Shown one piece after another: positions 28,911 through 37,629 of a stretch of DNA of 64,000 nt (the stretch's first letter is position 1; each line of letters begins with the position of its first letter). Made by a program: the position numbers and the translations under genes. The stretch is from positions 310,001 to 374,000 of the forward strand of contig JAQZBP010000003.1 in NCBI GenBank assembly GCA_029237815.1. Direction: 5' to 3'. A model generated the notes under the pieces. The model had not been told where the DNA came from and did no database searches. It was given only the letters and a program-made list of their open reading frames with translations. The stretch is from Moraxellaceae bacterium. GTDB lineage: Bacteria > Pseudomonadota > Gammaproteobacteria > Pseudomonadales > Moraxellaceae.

Positions 28911-29897
28911 CCTCCGCACCGGCGCATTCGCCGCCGAATCGCGTTACTGAAATCCCTCAACACCCGGCGCGGCCGTCGTCGAGTCCAGCGGCCGCATGCT
29001 GTGCGATCCGTATTCCACGCCAGTCATTTGCCATGCTGGCAGAGTTCCGCAGGTTCAAGCGCAGCACGCAGCACGCGGCGGTGACGCAGTCGGTGTGGCG
29101 GTGTGACGGTGTGGCGGTGTGGCGGTGTGGCGGTGTGGCGGTGTGGCGGTGTGGCGGTGTGGCGGGAGCATCGCTCACCGCGGCTGAAATCCCCTCCCGC
29201 CAACTTGCGGGCTCGCAAAAGAATACAAGGCATGGGTGGCCTCACTCCGCTCTCTCACGTGCCGTCGCAGGCGCCAGGCGCCCAAGTCGCAACTCTCAGT
29301 TCACCGGTCGCAGGCGCCAGCAATATCGTGCTTATCAACTGCCCGCTCTGCCTTCTGCATCTGCATCTGCATAAACGCGCCCCGGCATGCCCCGGCGCCC
29401 GCCAATAGTTATCCGCCCTGCAACCTCGCGCACCGGACGTTTTTCCTGCCGCACACCCCACTTTCGTCAGAAAAATGGCCAACGCCAATGCGTTCGCCCT
29501 CGTCTTTCCCCGCTAAAAATGACGCAAACAAAATATTTCTTGCAGTACTTTCGGCTCGCTGAAGCTGAAGCCCGTCTTTTGGTTATAAGAGAATCAATAG
29601 CGGGCCGCTAATTTCGTTAACACCATTTCGATGTACTTAAGTTTTTGTAAGTTTTTTCACAGCAACTTCGTATCTATTGCCGCGCTTAAACATCCTCTTG
29701 TTATCAAGCAATAACAAAGCGCTTCTTAGTCTTTTCACACGCCCTGCTAGTCAATATTCGTCTTAGAAAAAATCATTAGAAGCCTTGCGTGCTTATGCTG
29801 CGGCATTATCGCCCCGCTGCTTTCCCCAGCACCAATTCGTCTATCTATTTCATTACATAAATTTTTTCCTAATAAACCACTAGAGAGCATTTACATA
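28911..29897. other. Gene-free, partly AT-rich region
   Basis: Nearly 1 kb with no credible gene on either strand. The first part is GC-rich and contains the 8-bp tandem repeat at 29091-29162 and a 14-bp direct repeat (GTCGCAGGCGCCAG at 29264-29277 and 29307-29320). From about 29500 the sequence turns AT-rich, with an inverted repeat TTGTTAT/ATAACAA at 29698-29717. It may serve as a long regulatory leader for the lyase-like gene at 29898. Confidence 0.55.
29091..29162. repeat. Nine tandem copies of an 8-bp unit
   Basis: The unit CGGTGTGG is repeated nine times without interruption; only the second copy (29099-29106) differs, ending in A. The unit length is not a multiple of three, and no gene covers it. 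Confidence 0.95.
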
Positions 29898-31364
29898 ATG
29901 AAACTATCTGCAGTGCGGAAACTTCTTCCGCTGGCCCTTCTCGGCACCATCCCCCTTGGCCACGCCAGCACCACGCTCAGCGCCGACAGCGTGAGCGACG
30001 CCTACAGCAACATCCGCAACAAGCTCGGCAGCACCATCGAAGCGCCCGATTGCGCCCACCCTGAATTCGGACCGCATATCACGCAGGAGCAGGACGCCAC
30101 CCTCGGCAAGCAGGTTTTCGTCTTCCACGCCCACGTGAAGCCCGACAACGACCGCTGCCTGAAGTCCGACCGCCAGCGCAATGAAATCAAGGTCGATGCG
30201 CAGTCGCCCGCGGCGCAGCGCGCCGTGCAGGGTGACCGCATGACCTATAACTGGAAGTTCAAGCTCGACAGCGGATTCCAGGCCTCGCCCGATTTCACCC
30301 ACCTGCACCAGGTCAAGCCGGTGGGCGGCGATGACGACATGCCCCTCATCACGCTGATCGCGCGCAAGGACAGCATGGAGCTGACGCAGTACAACTACTC
30401 CAATTCGCGCACCATCCTGCGCAGCGCGCCGCTCAGCGCCTTCCGCGGCGAATGGGTCGACGTGCGCAGCACGCTCACCGCCGGCCGTCCCGGCACCTAT
30501 TCAATGACCATCACCCGCGTGCGCGACGGTGCCGTGCTGCTCACCTACAGCAGCGGCAGCATCGACATGTGGCGCAGCGGCACCACCTACGTTCGTCCCA
30601 AGTGGGGCATCTACCGCAGCCTGAACAATCCCAGCTACCTGCGTGACGAAAAGGTGCGCTTCGACCAGTTCTGTATCGCCAAGGGCAGCGACACCTGTGC
30701 CGGCGCCAACCAGGTGGCCGCGCCGTCGTTCAGCGTGGCGCCGGGCGCCTATGCGCAGCCCCAGACCGTCGCGCTCAAGACCACCACGGCAGACGCGACC
30801 ATCCGCTATACGACCGGCGACGCGATCCCGAGCTGCAGCGCCGGCACGGTCTACAGCAGCCCCGTGCCGATCAACGCCACGACCCGGCTGAGCGCCATCG
30901 CCTGCAAGAGCGGAATGGCGGCCAGCGCGCCGGCTTCCGGCACCTGGACCATCGGCAGCAGCAGCGCCGGGAAGCTCTCGCTCATGGCTACCACGGTCAC
31001 CGCCAGCGCGCATGACGGCAACGTCCCCGCCAACACGGTGGACGGCAACCTCGGCACGCGCTGGTCGGCCCAGGGCGACGGGCAGTGGATCCAGTACGAC
31101 CTGCAGGCGCAGAAAATGGTGAGCCTGGTGAAGCTGGCCTGGCACAACGGCAGCTCGCGCAAGTCGCGCTTCGAGATCCAGGTGTCGAACGACGGCAAGG
31201 TCTTCACCACGGTGTTCAGCGGCACGAGCAGCGGCACCACCGCGGCCGCCGAGACCTATGACTTCACCGACGTGCCGGCGCGCTTTGTTCGTGTGCTGGG
31301 GCACGGCAACAGCGCCAACCTGTGGAACAGCATCACGGAAACCCAGGTGCACGGCCTGAACTGA
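29898..31364 (+). CDS. Secreted polysaccharide-lyase-like protein with chitobiase-C and F5/8C-type domains
   Basis: A 488-residue exported protein. A signal peptide occupies residues 1-23. Residues about 30-265 resemble jelly-roll polysaccharide lyases: RNEIKVDAQSP, THLHQVKP and VRPKWGIYRS correspond in order to the substrate-binding motifs of PL7/PL13/PL20-type enzymes. Residues about 275-355 look like a chitobiase C-terminal-type domain (IRYTTGD, then a Cys pair). Residues about 360-488 form a discoidin or CBM32-like domain (NTVDGNLGTRWSA, WIQYDLQ, ARFVRVLGHG). It probably binds and cleaves an acidic extracellular polysaccharide; the substrate is unknown. The start has a GAGAG ribosome site after an AT-rich leader. 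Confidence 0.65.
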   Translation: MKLSAVRKLLPLALLGTIPLGHASTTLSADSVSDAYSNIRNKLGSTIEAPDCAHPEFGPHITQEQDATLGKQVFVFHAHVKPDNDRCLKSDRQRNEIKVDAQSPAAQRAVQGDRMTYNWKFKLDSGFQASPDFTHLHQVKPVGGDDDMPLITLIARKDSMELTQYNYSNSRTILRSAPLSAFRGEWVDVRSTLTAGRPGTYSMTITRVRDGAVLLTYSSGSIDMWRSGTTYVRPKWGIYRSLNNPSYLRDEKVRFDQFCIAKGSDTCAGANQVAAPSFSVAPGAYAQPQTVALKTTTADATIRYTTGDAIPSCSAGTVYSSPVPINATTRLSAIACKSGMAASAPASGTWTIGSSSAGKLSLMATTVTASAHDGNVPANTVDGNLGTRWSAQGDGQWIQYDLQAQKMVSLVKLAWHNGSSRKSRFEIQVSNDGKVFTTVFSGTSSGTTAAAETYDFTDVPARFVRVLGHGNSANLWNSITETQVHGLN

Positions 31365-31417
31365 GGCCCACACCGCCGGCGCAGGGATGCGCCACCCTTT
31401 CAGGGCCCCGCCCGCCG

Positions 31418-31453
31418 CTTCCTCTCTTACTTCCTCTCTTACTTCCTCTCTTA
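31418..31453. repeat. Three tandem copies of a 12-bp pyrimidine-rich unit
   Basis: CTTCCTCTCTTA is repeated exactly three times, 54 bases after the stop of the lyase-like gene, directly followed by a second repeat family. Confidence 0.95.
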
Positions 31454-31460
31454 CTTCCTG

Positions 31461-31515
31461 CTCCTTCCCTGCTCCTTCCCTGCTCCTTCCCTGCTCCTTC
31501 CCTGCTCCTTCCCTG
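31461..31515. repeat. Five tandem copies of an 11-bp pyrimidine-rich unit
   Basis: CTCCTTCCCTG is repeated exactly five times with a partial sixth copy. Together with the 12-bp family it makes an almost pure pyrimidine tract of about 100 bases on the plus strand. Confidence 0.95.
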
Positions 31516-31643
31516 CTCCTACTACTGTTCCAGCTCCTGCTCCGCAGCGCCGCCTTCGCAACGGTATGCGACATCGCTGGCACACCGGCCAGCGCCTGCC
31601 AGGCACTGCCGCGCCTGCGCCATCCTGCATCCCGGCTGTCACT

Positions 31644-32042
31644 TCAGCGGCGCAGCCAGTCCCCCGAGACGATACGTTCCAGCCCCACGACCGGCCGCCG
31701 GTACCAATACGCCCAGGCCTGCAGTCGCTCGCCCGCCGGCCCGGTGATATCGACACGGCGTCGCTCGTATTCGTCCCCGTCGTGTCCGGAGACGCCCTCG
31801 AATTCGTCCAGCGCCGGCCACAGGGCCACGGCCTCCTGCAGCGCATACAGGTCACCCGTCACCACCTCCCCCGCCTGCGCCCCCGGCGCCAGCGCGGGAT
31901 ACCAGTCGACGCGATACAGGCGCGCCGGGGCGCAGTGCGCCACGCCGCGCCACTCCGCACGCGCCGCCAGCCAGGCCCCCATGGCATGACCCGCGTCACG
32001 CCGCAGCGTGCCGTAGACGAACAACAGGACGGGTTCCGTCAT
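31644..32042 (-). CDS. Gamma-glutamylcyclotransferase-fold (AIG2-like) protein
   Basis: A 132-residue protein with the family opening VLLFVYGTLRRDAG and a conserved acidic residue in the ALDEFEGV segment, where the catalytic glutamate of GGCT enzymes lies. Members cleave gamma-glutamyl peptides or amines to release 5-oxoproline, though many are uncharacterised. The ATG at 32042 has GGAAA upstream; a TTG at 32063 would add seven residues. It is divergent from the cls-like gene (70 bases between starts). Confidence 0.8.
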   Translation of the reverse strand: MTEPVLLFVYGTLRRDAGHAMGAWLAARAEWRGVAHCAPARLYRVDWYPALAPGAQAGEVVTGDLYALQEAVALWPALDEFEGVSGHDGDEYERRRVDITGPAGERLQAWAYWYRRPVVGLERIVSGDWLRR

Positions 32043-32112
32043 GACGATTTCCGTAATTCTCAATTCAGGTGGCCGCGGTTAGGATGCCTGCAACCGCACA
32101 GGAAAGCGCCGC

Positions 32113-33549
32113 ATGGCCGACAACGGCAACGCCCAGCCCCCCGGGGGACGACGCAGCACGCAACCGGAGCGCCTGCTCGCCGAACAGGCCTTCTCGCGCA
32201 CCGCCGGCGCGCCGCTCTCCGGCGGCAACGCGCTGCGCCTGCTGCGCGACGCCACCCTCAATTATCCGGCCTGGCTGGCGGCCATCCGCAACGCCCGCGA
32301 CAGCATCCATTTCGAAAACTACATCATCCAGGAAGACGCCATCGGCCGTGAGTTCATCGCGGCGCTGGCCGAGCGTGCGCGTGCCGGCGTGAAGGTGCGC
32401 CTGCTCTACGACTGGATGGGCAGCTTCCTGGTCAGCTCCACCGGGTTTTTCCGCCCGCTGCAGGACGCCGGCGGCGTGGTGCGCGCCTTCAACCCGCTGC
32501 GCATCGACCGGCCCTTCGGCTGGCTGACGCGCGACCACCGCAAGGTGCTGGTGGTCGACGGCCGCATCGGCTTCGTCAGCGGGCTCTGCGTCAGCCAGCG
32601 CTGGCTGGGCGTGCGCGACCGCGCGCCCTGGCGCGACACCGGGCTGGAGATCCAGGGCCCGGCCGTGGCCGACATCCAGGCCGCCTTTGCGCAGACCTGG
32701 GCGCTCTGCGGCGCACCGCTGGACGTCGGCGAGTGCCCGTCGCCGGAGAGCCTGGCGCCGGCCGGCGACACGCTGCTGCGGGTGATCGCCAGCAGCCCCT
32801 ACACCAGCGGCCTCTACCGGCTCGACCAGCTCATCGCCGCCATGGCGCAGGAAAGCCTGTGGCTCACCGACGCCTATTTCGTGGGCACGCCGGCCTATGT
32901 GCAGGCGCTCTGCGCTGCCGCGCAGGACGACGTCGACGTGCGCCTGCTGGTGCCGAGCACCAGCGACATCCCGCTGGTCTCGGCGTTCTCGCGCGCCGGC
33001 TACCGGCCGCTGCTGGAAGCCGGCGTGCGCATCTTCGAGTGGAACGGCCCCATGCTGCACGCCAAGAGCGCCGTCGCCGACGGCCGCTGGGCGCGCGTCG
33101 GCTCCAGCAACCTCAACGTGGCGAGCTGGATCAGCAACTACGAGCTCGACATCGCGGTGGAGGACGACCGCTTCGCCGCCGAAATGGAGGCCATGTACCT
33201 CGAGGACATGGACGACGCCACGGAGATCGTGCTGAGCCCGCAGCACCGGATCCGCCCGCGCGACCGCCGGCCGCGGCAGCGCCGCGTGCGGCCGAAGTCG
33301 GGTGTCGCCTCGGCGGTGCGCCTCGGCCACACCGTGGCGGCCGCCATGCAGCAACAGCGCGTGCTGGGCGCGGTGGAAGCGGCGACGCTGCTCATCCTCG
33401 GCCTTGTCCTGCTCGGCCTCGGCGGGCTGTGGATCTACTGGCCGCAGTTGCTGGCCTATCCGGTCGCCGGCGTCAGCCTGTGGCTGGCGGTGGCGATCCT
33501 GCTGCAGGCCTGGAAGCTCTGGCAGCGGCATCCGCCCGACCGCTCGTGA
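32113..33549 (+). CDS. Cardiolipin synthase-like phospholipase D family protein
   Basis: A 478-residue enzyme with two complete HKD motifs: DHRKVLVVDGRIGFVSG near residue 145 and LHAKSAVADGRWARVGSSN near residue 318. These are the active-site halves of PLD-type cardiolipin synthases, which join phosphatidylglycerol with a second phospholipid at the inner membrane. Unlike ClsA, there are no N-terminal membrane helices; two hydrophobic segments lie at the C-terminus (about 420-470). This resembles ClsB-type enzymes with a C-terminal anchor. It is followed by tRNA-Ser. Confidence 0.85.
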   Translation: MADNGNAQPPGGRRSTQPERLLAEQAFSRTAGAPLSGGNALRLLRDATLNYPAWLAAIRNARDSIHFENYIIQEDAIGREFIAALAERARAGVKVRLLYDWMGSFLVSSTGFFRPLQDAGGVVRAFNPLRIDRPFGWLTRDHRKVLVVDGRIGFVSGLCVSQRWLGVRDRAPWRDTGLEIQGPAVADIQAAFAQTWALCGAPLDVGECPSPESLAPAGDTLLRVIASSPYTSGLYRLDQLIAAMAQESLWLTDAYFVGTPAYVQALCAAAQDDVDVRLLVPSTSDIPLVSAFSRAGYRPLLEAGVRIFEWNGPMLHAKSAVADGRWARVGSSNLNVASWISNYELDIAVEDDRFAAEMEAMYLEDMDDATEIVLSPQHRIRPRDRRPRQRRVRPKSGVASAVRLGHTVAAAMQQQRVLGAVEAATLLILGLVLLGLGGLWIYWPQLLAYPVAGVSLWLAVAILLQAWKLWQRHPPDRS

Positions 33550-33718
33550 CGCGGCGGCGAATGTGCCGCAGGTAAATCCAGTGGCCAGCGGCGGCAACGA
33601 ATCCGCTCAAGGGCGGGGACCAAGGCGACATCGGCGCGCGGCAATCCGGCGCCGCGGTTGACTCGGCAGGGGCGTGCAGTATCCTTGCCCGCTTCCCGCG
33701 CCGAGCGGCCCGGGAACT

Positions 33719-33807
33719 GGAGGCGTGGCCGAGCGGTTTAAGGCACCGGTCTTGAAAACCGGCGAGGGTTCCACCCTCCGTGAGTTCGAATCTCACCGCC
33801 TCCGCCA
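33719..33807 (+). tRNA. tRNA-Ser(UGA)
   Basis: The acceptor arms GGAGGCG (33719-33725) and CGCCTCC (33797-33803) pair perfectly, followed by discriminator G and an encoded CCA. The anticodon loop CTTGAAA carries TGA at 33753-33755. A long variable arm (GCGAGGGTTCCACCCTCCGT region) and the TTCGAAT T-loop confirm a serine tRNA. Confidence 0.96.
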
Positions 33808-34309
33808 GTTTTATCGCCACTGCGGCTCATGCTGCAGTGGCAATGAAGACGGGAGACCTCGCGTCCCCCTTCTTTGTTTTCCGCAGCCCCCTCCCCAGAC
33901 CGTCGCTGTCTTCAGCAAAACCAGACTGGCTCCCGCTGTCCTCCAGGCAGGAATTCCGGATCGCCATGACCTTAACGGGGCTTCACCACGATATTGCCCA
34001 GCGCGGAGAAGGCTAGAGTGCGACTGTCGCGACAGCGCTTGCCATGGGACGAACCTCAGAACGGCGGCCCTGTTGACCGGTAGTCAAACAGTGCGCGGCC
34101 CGTCTTTTTCCGCTGATCCCGGGGCATCCCCCGTTCCGAGGCACCCTCGCGGGCGCGGACAAATGGATTGACAGCGCCTTGACCCAGCCCCGACTCTTGC
34201 GTCACCCCTCCTGAGAGGGGCGGGCCGAAGGAGACGGCTTGATCGGATGTCGGTCGTCTCGCACGCGCCACTAAAAGTCCCATCACATAAGAACAAGGAT
34301 GAAGCTTTC
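33808..34309. other. Gene-free region with possible structured leader
   Basis: About 500 bases after tRNA-Ser with no supported gene and no integrase or repeated tRNA end. Near the next gene, two adjacent hairpins can form: CCCCTC-CTGA-GAGGGG at 34205-34220 and GCCG-AAGGAGA-CGGC at 34224-34238. They could belong to the 5' leader of the gene at 34310. Confidence 0.4.
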
Positions 34310-35812
34310 ATGCCGACACCGACCACCATCCCCGTCCGTTCCGGGGGGACACCCTTCCTCGCCTCCACCCTGCTCGCCCTGGGCACGCTGTTCGCCCTCC
34401 CCGTCCAGGCCGCCACGCTCGCCACCGTCGAAACCGAAGCCATGAGCCTGCCGGCCGGCGCCAGCGTCGTCGCCGACGCGGCGGCCAGCAACGGCCAGGC
34501 CGTCCGCTTCACGCAGAATGGCAGCGCCACCTACTCGCTCAACGTGAACGGCAGCACCAACCAGATCGTCGTCAAGGCGCGCGGCGTGAAGTGCAAGAGC
34601 AGCTGGCCCGCCGTCACGGTCAAGCTGGACAACACCACGGCCGTCAACGCCGTGCCGGCGGCGACCACGTCGTGGACAAACTACACGTCCACGACCAACT
34701 TCTCCCTCGCGTCGGGCCAGCACACGCTCACGGTGACGGCGTCCAATGTCGACGCCTGCGGCCGCTACCTGTTCGTGGATGTCAGCACGCTGAACGGCTC
34801 GCCGCCGGCGCCCACCGTCACGCTGACTGCGTCGCCCAACCTGATCACCCCGGGCAGCAGCAGCACGCTGGCCTGGAGTTCCACCAACGCCACCTCCTGC
34901 ACGGCCTCCGGCGCCTGGAGCGGCGCGCAATCCGTCAATGGCAACGCGACGGTGACGCCCGCCGCCACCAGCACCTACACCCTCGCCTGCACGGGCGCGG
35001 GCGGCACGCGCACGGTCAATACGATCGTGACCGTGGACAGCCTGAACTCCGGCGTGGCCATGCCGACTGGCAGCGTGACCAGCGGCGGCCATACCTGGCA
35101 GCCGCTCTTCGCCGAGGACTTCATCGTCGACTCGGCCTACGGCTCCTGGTCCAAGCCCTGCGGCTCCAACCTGATCGCCTACACCGGCGCCGGCAACACG
35201 CAGTGGCAGGCCGCCCCCGAATGCACCACGGATGCTAACCCGCAATTCCCGATTCCCTACCGCGCATTCGGTATGAATACCCGCGACGGCCTGCTGGATA
35301 TCTGGCTGTATGCGGATAACAACATCATGGCGCGCGGTGCGGCTATCTGGCCCATCCTTGACAACGCCACGCTCAACCGCGACCAGACCTATGGCCGCAT
35401 CGAGTTCCGTGCCAAGCAGACGGCCCCGCTTCCCTACCACATGCAGAACATCCAGCTGCGGCCGCAGAACAACAGCGACTTGGCCTGCGCCCAGAGCGTG
35501 TTTCCCAAAGGCCTGATGAATGCCACCACGGTCAACTACGTGGCCCGCTACGGCTGCGGCACCGCCCAGGATCAGGGCGGCAGCAACGTCGACCGGCTGC
35601 AGTGGCACACCTACACCCAGGAATGGATGCCGGGCCAGCGCAACTACTACATCGACGGCGTGCTGGTCGGCAGCTCGACCAACCAGGTCTCGGACCAGCC
35701 GGCGCGCTGGCAGTTGCAGATCGACTCCAACGGCGCCTGCGGCATGCTCGGCCTGTCCTGCCCGGGTGAAGGCCACCTGCTGGTGGACTGGGTGGTGCTG
35801 TACGGCTACTGA
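34310..35812 (+). CDS. Secreted GH16-like (concanavalin-fold) protein lacking the ExDxxE motif
   Basis: A 500-residue exported protein. A signal peptide spans about residues 1-35 (ending LFALPVQA). Residues about 38-165 look like a xylan-binding-type carbohydrate module (WPAVTVKLDN, CGRYLFVDV). Residues 168-245 form an Ig-like module rich in Thr and Ser. The C-terminal part resembles family 16 glycoside hydrolases: YGRIEFRAKQ, then WHTYTQEWMPGQRNYYIDG and GHLLVDWVVLYGY at the end. The expected catalytic ExDxxE between these blocks is absent; the stretch reads YHMQNIQLRPQNN. It may be a non-catalytic sugar-binding protein or an unusual enzyme. AAGGA precedes the ATG by 11 bases. Confidence 0.6.
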   Translation: MPTPTTIPVRSGGTPFLASTLLALGTLFALPVQAATLATVETEAMSLPAGASVVADAAASNGQAVRFTQNGSATYSLNVNGSTNQIVVKARGVKCKSSWPAVTVKLDNTTAVNAVPAATTSWTNYTSTTNFSLASGQHTLTVTASNVDACGRYLFVDVSTLNGSPPAPTVTLTASPNLITPGSSSTLAWSSTNATSCTASGAWSGAQSVNGNATVTPAATSTYTLACTGAGGTRTVNTIVTVDSLNSGVAMPTGSVTSGGHTWQPLFAEDFIVDSAYGSWSKPCGSNLIAYTGAGNTQWQAAPECTTDANPQFPIPYRAFGMNTRDGLLDIWLYADNNIMARGAAIWPILDNATLNRDQTYGRIEFRAKQTAPLPYHMQNIQLRPQNNSDLACAQSVFPKGLMNATTVNYVARYGCGTAQDQGGSNVDRLQWHTYTQEWMPGQRNYYIDGVLVGSSTNQVSDQPARWQLQIDSNGACGMLGLSCPGEGHLLVDWVVLYGY

Positions 35813-35830
35813 GTCACCCTGAGCACGACG

Positions 35831-35864
35831 GGGCGGCGTGAAGCAATTCACGCCGCCCTTTTTT
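35831..35864 (+). terminator. Intrinsic terminator of the GH16-like gene
   Basis: A perfect 12-bp stem (GGGCGGCGTGAA / TTCACGCCGCCC) with a GCAA tetraloop, followed by six T residues, 18 bases after the stop codon. Confidence 0.93.
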
Positions 35865-36685
35865 ATGGCCGACGGCGCGCCTCTTTAGTTAATGACCGCC
35901 ACAGGCAACACCATTAATGACCGGCGGCAGACGCACCTCCGCAGCCCCCGGAGGTCTGCGCGCCCGCCCGTGCTGCCGGGCGTGGCGAAGTCGCCGCCGT
36001 GCGGCCTTACCTCGAACGTGGACCCTGCTACGTTTATTGCCATGGGTTTGGCACAGGACATGACACCCGATGTGCCGCCGGCGCGGCGGCCCCGGGACGG
36101 CACGATGCACGCAACCCGAGGATTGACACGCCGCCTGCTGGCCTTGCTGGCCACGCTGCCAGCGGCCGCCGCCGACAGCGGCGCGGTGTGCCTCTACCGA
36201 GCCGGTGCGGGGCGGCCAGCCGTCCTGCATCGGCACACGATACCGGGCGGCGACGTCAACAGGCGGCCCGACTTGCGGTGCGACGAATCAGGCTCCGGCG
36301 CTCGCTTCGAGCGCCGCATTTTTATGCGGCGTCGTGCAGTGGGTTGTGCTCCGGATACAGTCGGGTGAACAGTGCGGGGACGGGCCCATCTCTTCCTTTA
36401 CGCCCTCGATGCCGCCGCGGCCCTGGAATGCCGGATCGATTACAAGGCCTGAAATGGATCTTGCGCGGCACGACACCCGCGACGAGCACGCTCCCTCCGA
36501 AGCCGACAAGGTCGGCAACGTCACCAGTCCCTCGCCGCGCCCTTCCGGCAAATGCGAATTGAACGCGAAGCGCGATTCGCCTTAGGTTTGGACGCCGGCC
36601 AGCGCCGTCCCCCTGCCCTGCGTCCGGGGCGGATCCGCGGGGGACCGCCTGCCCTGACAAGCCCACCCATTTCCAGGAGTACGCC
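35865..36685. other. Gene-free region before the SDR gene
   Basis: About 820 bases where open frames exist but none shows a ribosome site, a family motif or plausible composition. There is a 10-bp direct repeat (TTAATGACCG twice within 35888-35935) and a short hairpin CGCCGCAT-TTTT-ATGCGGCG at 36312-36331. It may be decayed coding sequence. Confidence 0.45.
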
Positions 36686-37447
36686 ATGCAGATCGCCAAC
36701 CGTGTCGCCATCGTTACCGGGGGCGCCTCCGGCCTCGGCCTCGCCACCGTCGAGAAATTCATCGCCATGGGCGCCCGTGTCGCCATCTTCGACTTTGCCG
36801 ACGCCGGCGCCGCCGTGGCCGAGCGCCTCGGCGCCAACTGCCTCTTCCAGAAGGTGAACGTGGCCGACGAGGCCTCGGTGCAGGCCGCCATCGACGCCAC
36901 CATGGCGCGCTTCGGCGCCATCCACATCTGCTGCAACTACGCCGGCATCGGCGTCGCCGCCAAGACCCTGGGCAAGAACGGCCCGCTGCCGCTCGCCGAT
37001 TTCGACAAGGTGCTGAAGATCAACCTGCTCGGCACCTTCAACGTGCTGCGCCTGGCGGCCGAGCAGATGGCGAAGAACGAGCCGGTCGACGGCGAGCGCG
37101 GCGTCATCATCAACACCGCCTCGGTGGCCGCCTTCGAAGGCCAGGTCGGCCAGGCCGCCTATTCCGCCTCCAAGGGCGGCGTCGTCGGCATGACCCTGCC
37201 CATCGCGCGCGACCTCGCCAGCTACGGCATCCGCGTCAACACCATCGCCCCGGGCCTCATCCACACGCCGATGTTCGACAGCCTGGGCGAGCAGGTGATC
37301 GAGTCGCTGTCCGCCTCGGTGCTGAATCCGAAGCGCCTCGGCCGACCCGAGGAAATCGCGCACACCGCGGTGTGGATCGTCGAGAACGGCTACGTGAACG
37401 GCGAGACCATCCGCGTCGACGGCGGCATCCGCATGCAGCCGCGCTGA
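36686..37447 (+). CDS. Short-chain dehydrogenase, 3-hydroxyacyl-CoA dehydrogenase type
   Basis: A 253-residue classical SDR. The NAD-binding motif TGGASGLG is at residues 11-18, and the acidic residue in FDFAD after strand 2 favours NAD over NADP. The catalytic serine is in NTASVAAFEGQ and the YSASK motif follows. The IRVNTIAPGLIHTPMF block and overall likeness point to the HSD17B10/type II 3-hydroxyacyl-CoA dehydrogenase subgroup. A thiolase gene follows about 180 bases on, consistent with the last two steps of beta-oxidation or isoleucine breakdown. Confidence 0.85.
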   Translation: MQIANRVAIVTGGASGLGLATVEKFIAMGARVAIFDFADAGAAVAERLGANCLFQKVNVADEASVQAAIDATMARFGAIHICCNYAGIGVAAKTLGKNGPLPLADFDKVLKINLLGTFNVLRLAAEQMAKNEPVDGERGVIINTASVAAFEGQVGQAAYSASKGGVVGMTLPIARDLASYGIRVNTIAPGLIHTPMFDSLGEQVIESLSASVLNPKRLGRPEEIAHTAVWIVENGYVNGETIRVDGGIRMQPR

Positions 37448-37629
37448 CGCATGGCGCCCGCCGCGGCCCGGCCGACGGGACCGCGGCGGGCGCGCAATGC
37501 GCGGTGGCGAACCGGCGCCGCGCACCGACGGCAAGCACTACGTCCTGCCTTCCTTTACTGGCCCGGCTACTGCCGCGTTGCCGCAACGCCAGGCCCGCTG
37601 TCCCTACCGACTGTCCTGACGAGATCGCC

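Noticed and set aside
29033-29374. Open frames through the 8-bp repeat giving WRCGGVAV-type peptides
   Set aside because: The repeat itself produces the open frames; there is no start context or conserved sequence.
29091-31515. Tandem repeats considered as a CRISPR array
   Set aside because: The units are 8, 11 and 12 bp with no spacers and no cas genes.
34195-34260. Resemblance to a glycine or TPP riboswitch (GCCGAAGGAG and CTGAGA strings)
   Set aside because: The strings are too short and the other conserved aptamer parts are missing; the next gene has no link to glycine or thiamine.
33719-34309. tRNA-Ser as an integration site for a mobile island
   Set aside because: No integrase and no direct repeat of the tRNA 3' end were seen downstream.
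35892-36368. A plus-strand open frame of 158 codons with a weakly hydrophobic stretch at MHATRGLTRRLLALLATLPAA
   Set aside because: No ribosome site, no homology that I can recall, and a Arg/Pro-rich remainder; not enough to call a secreted protein.
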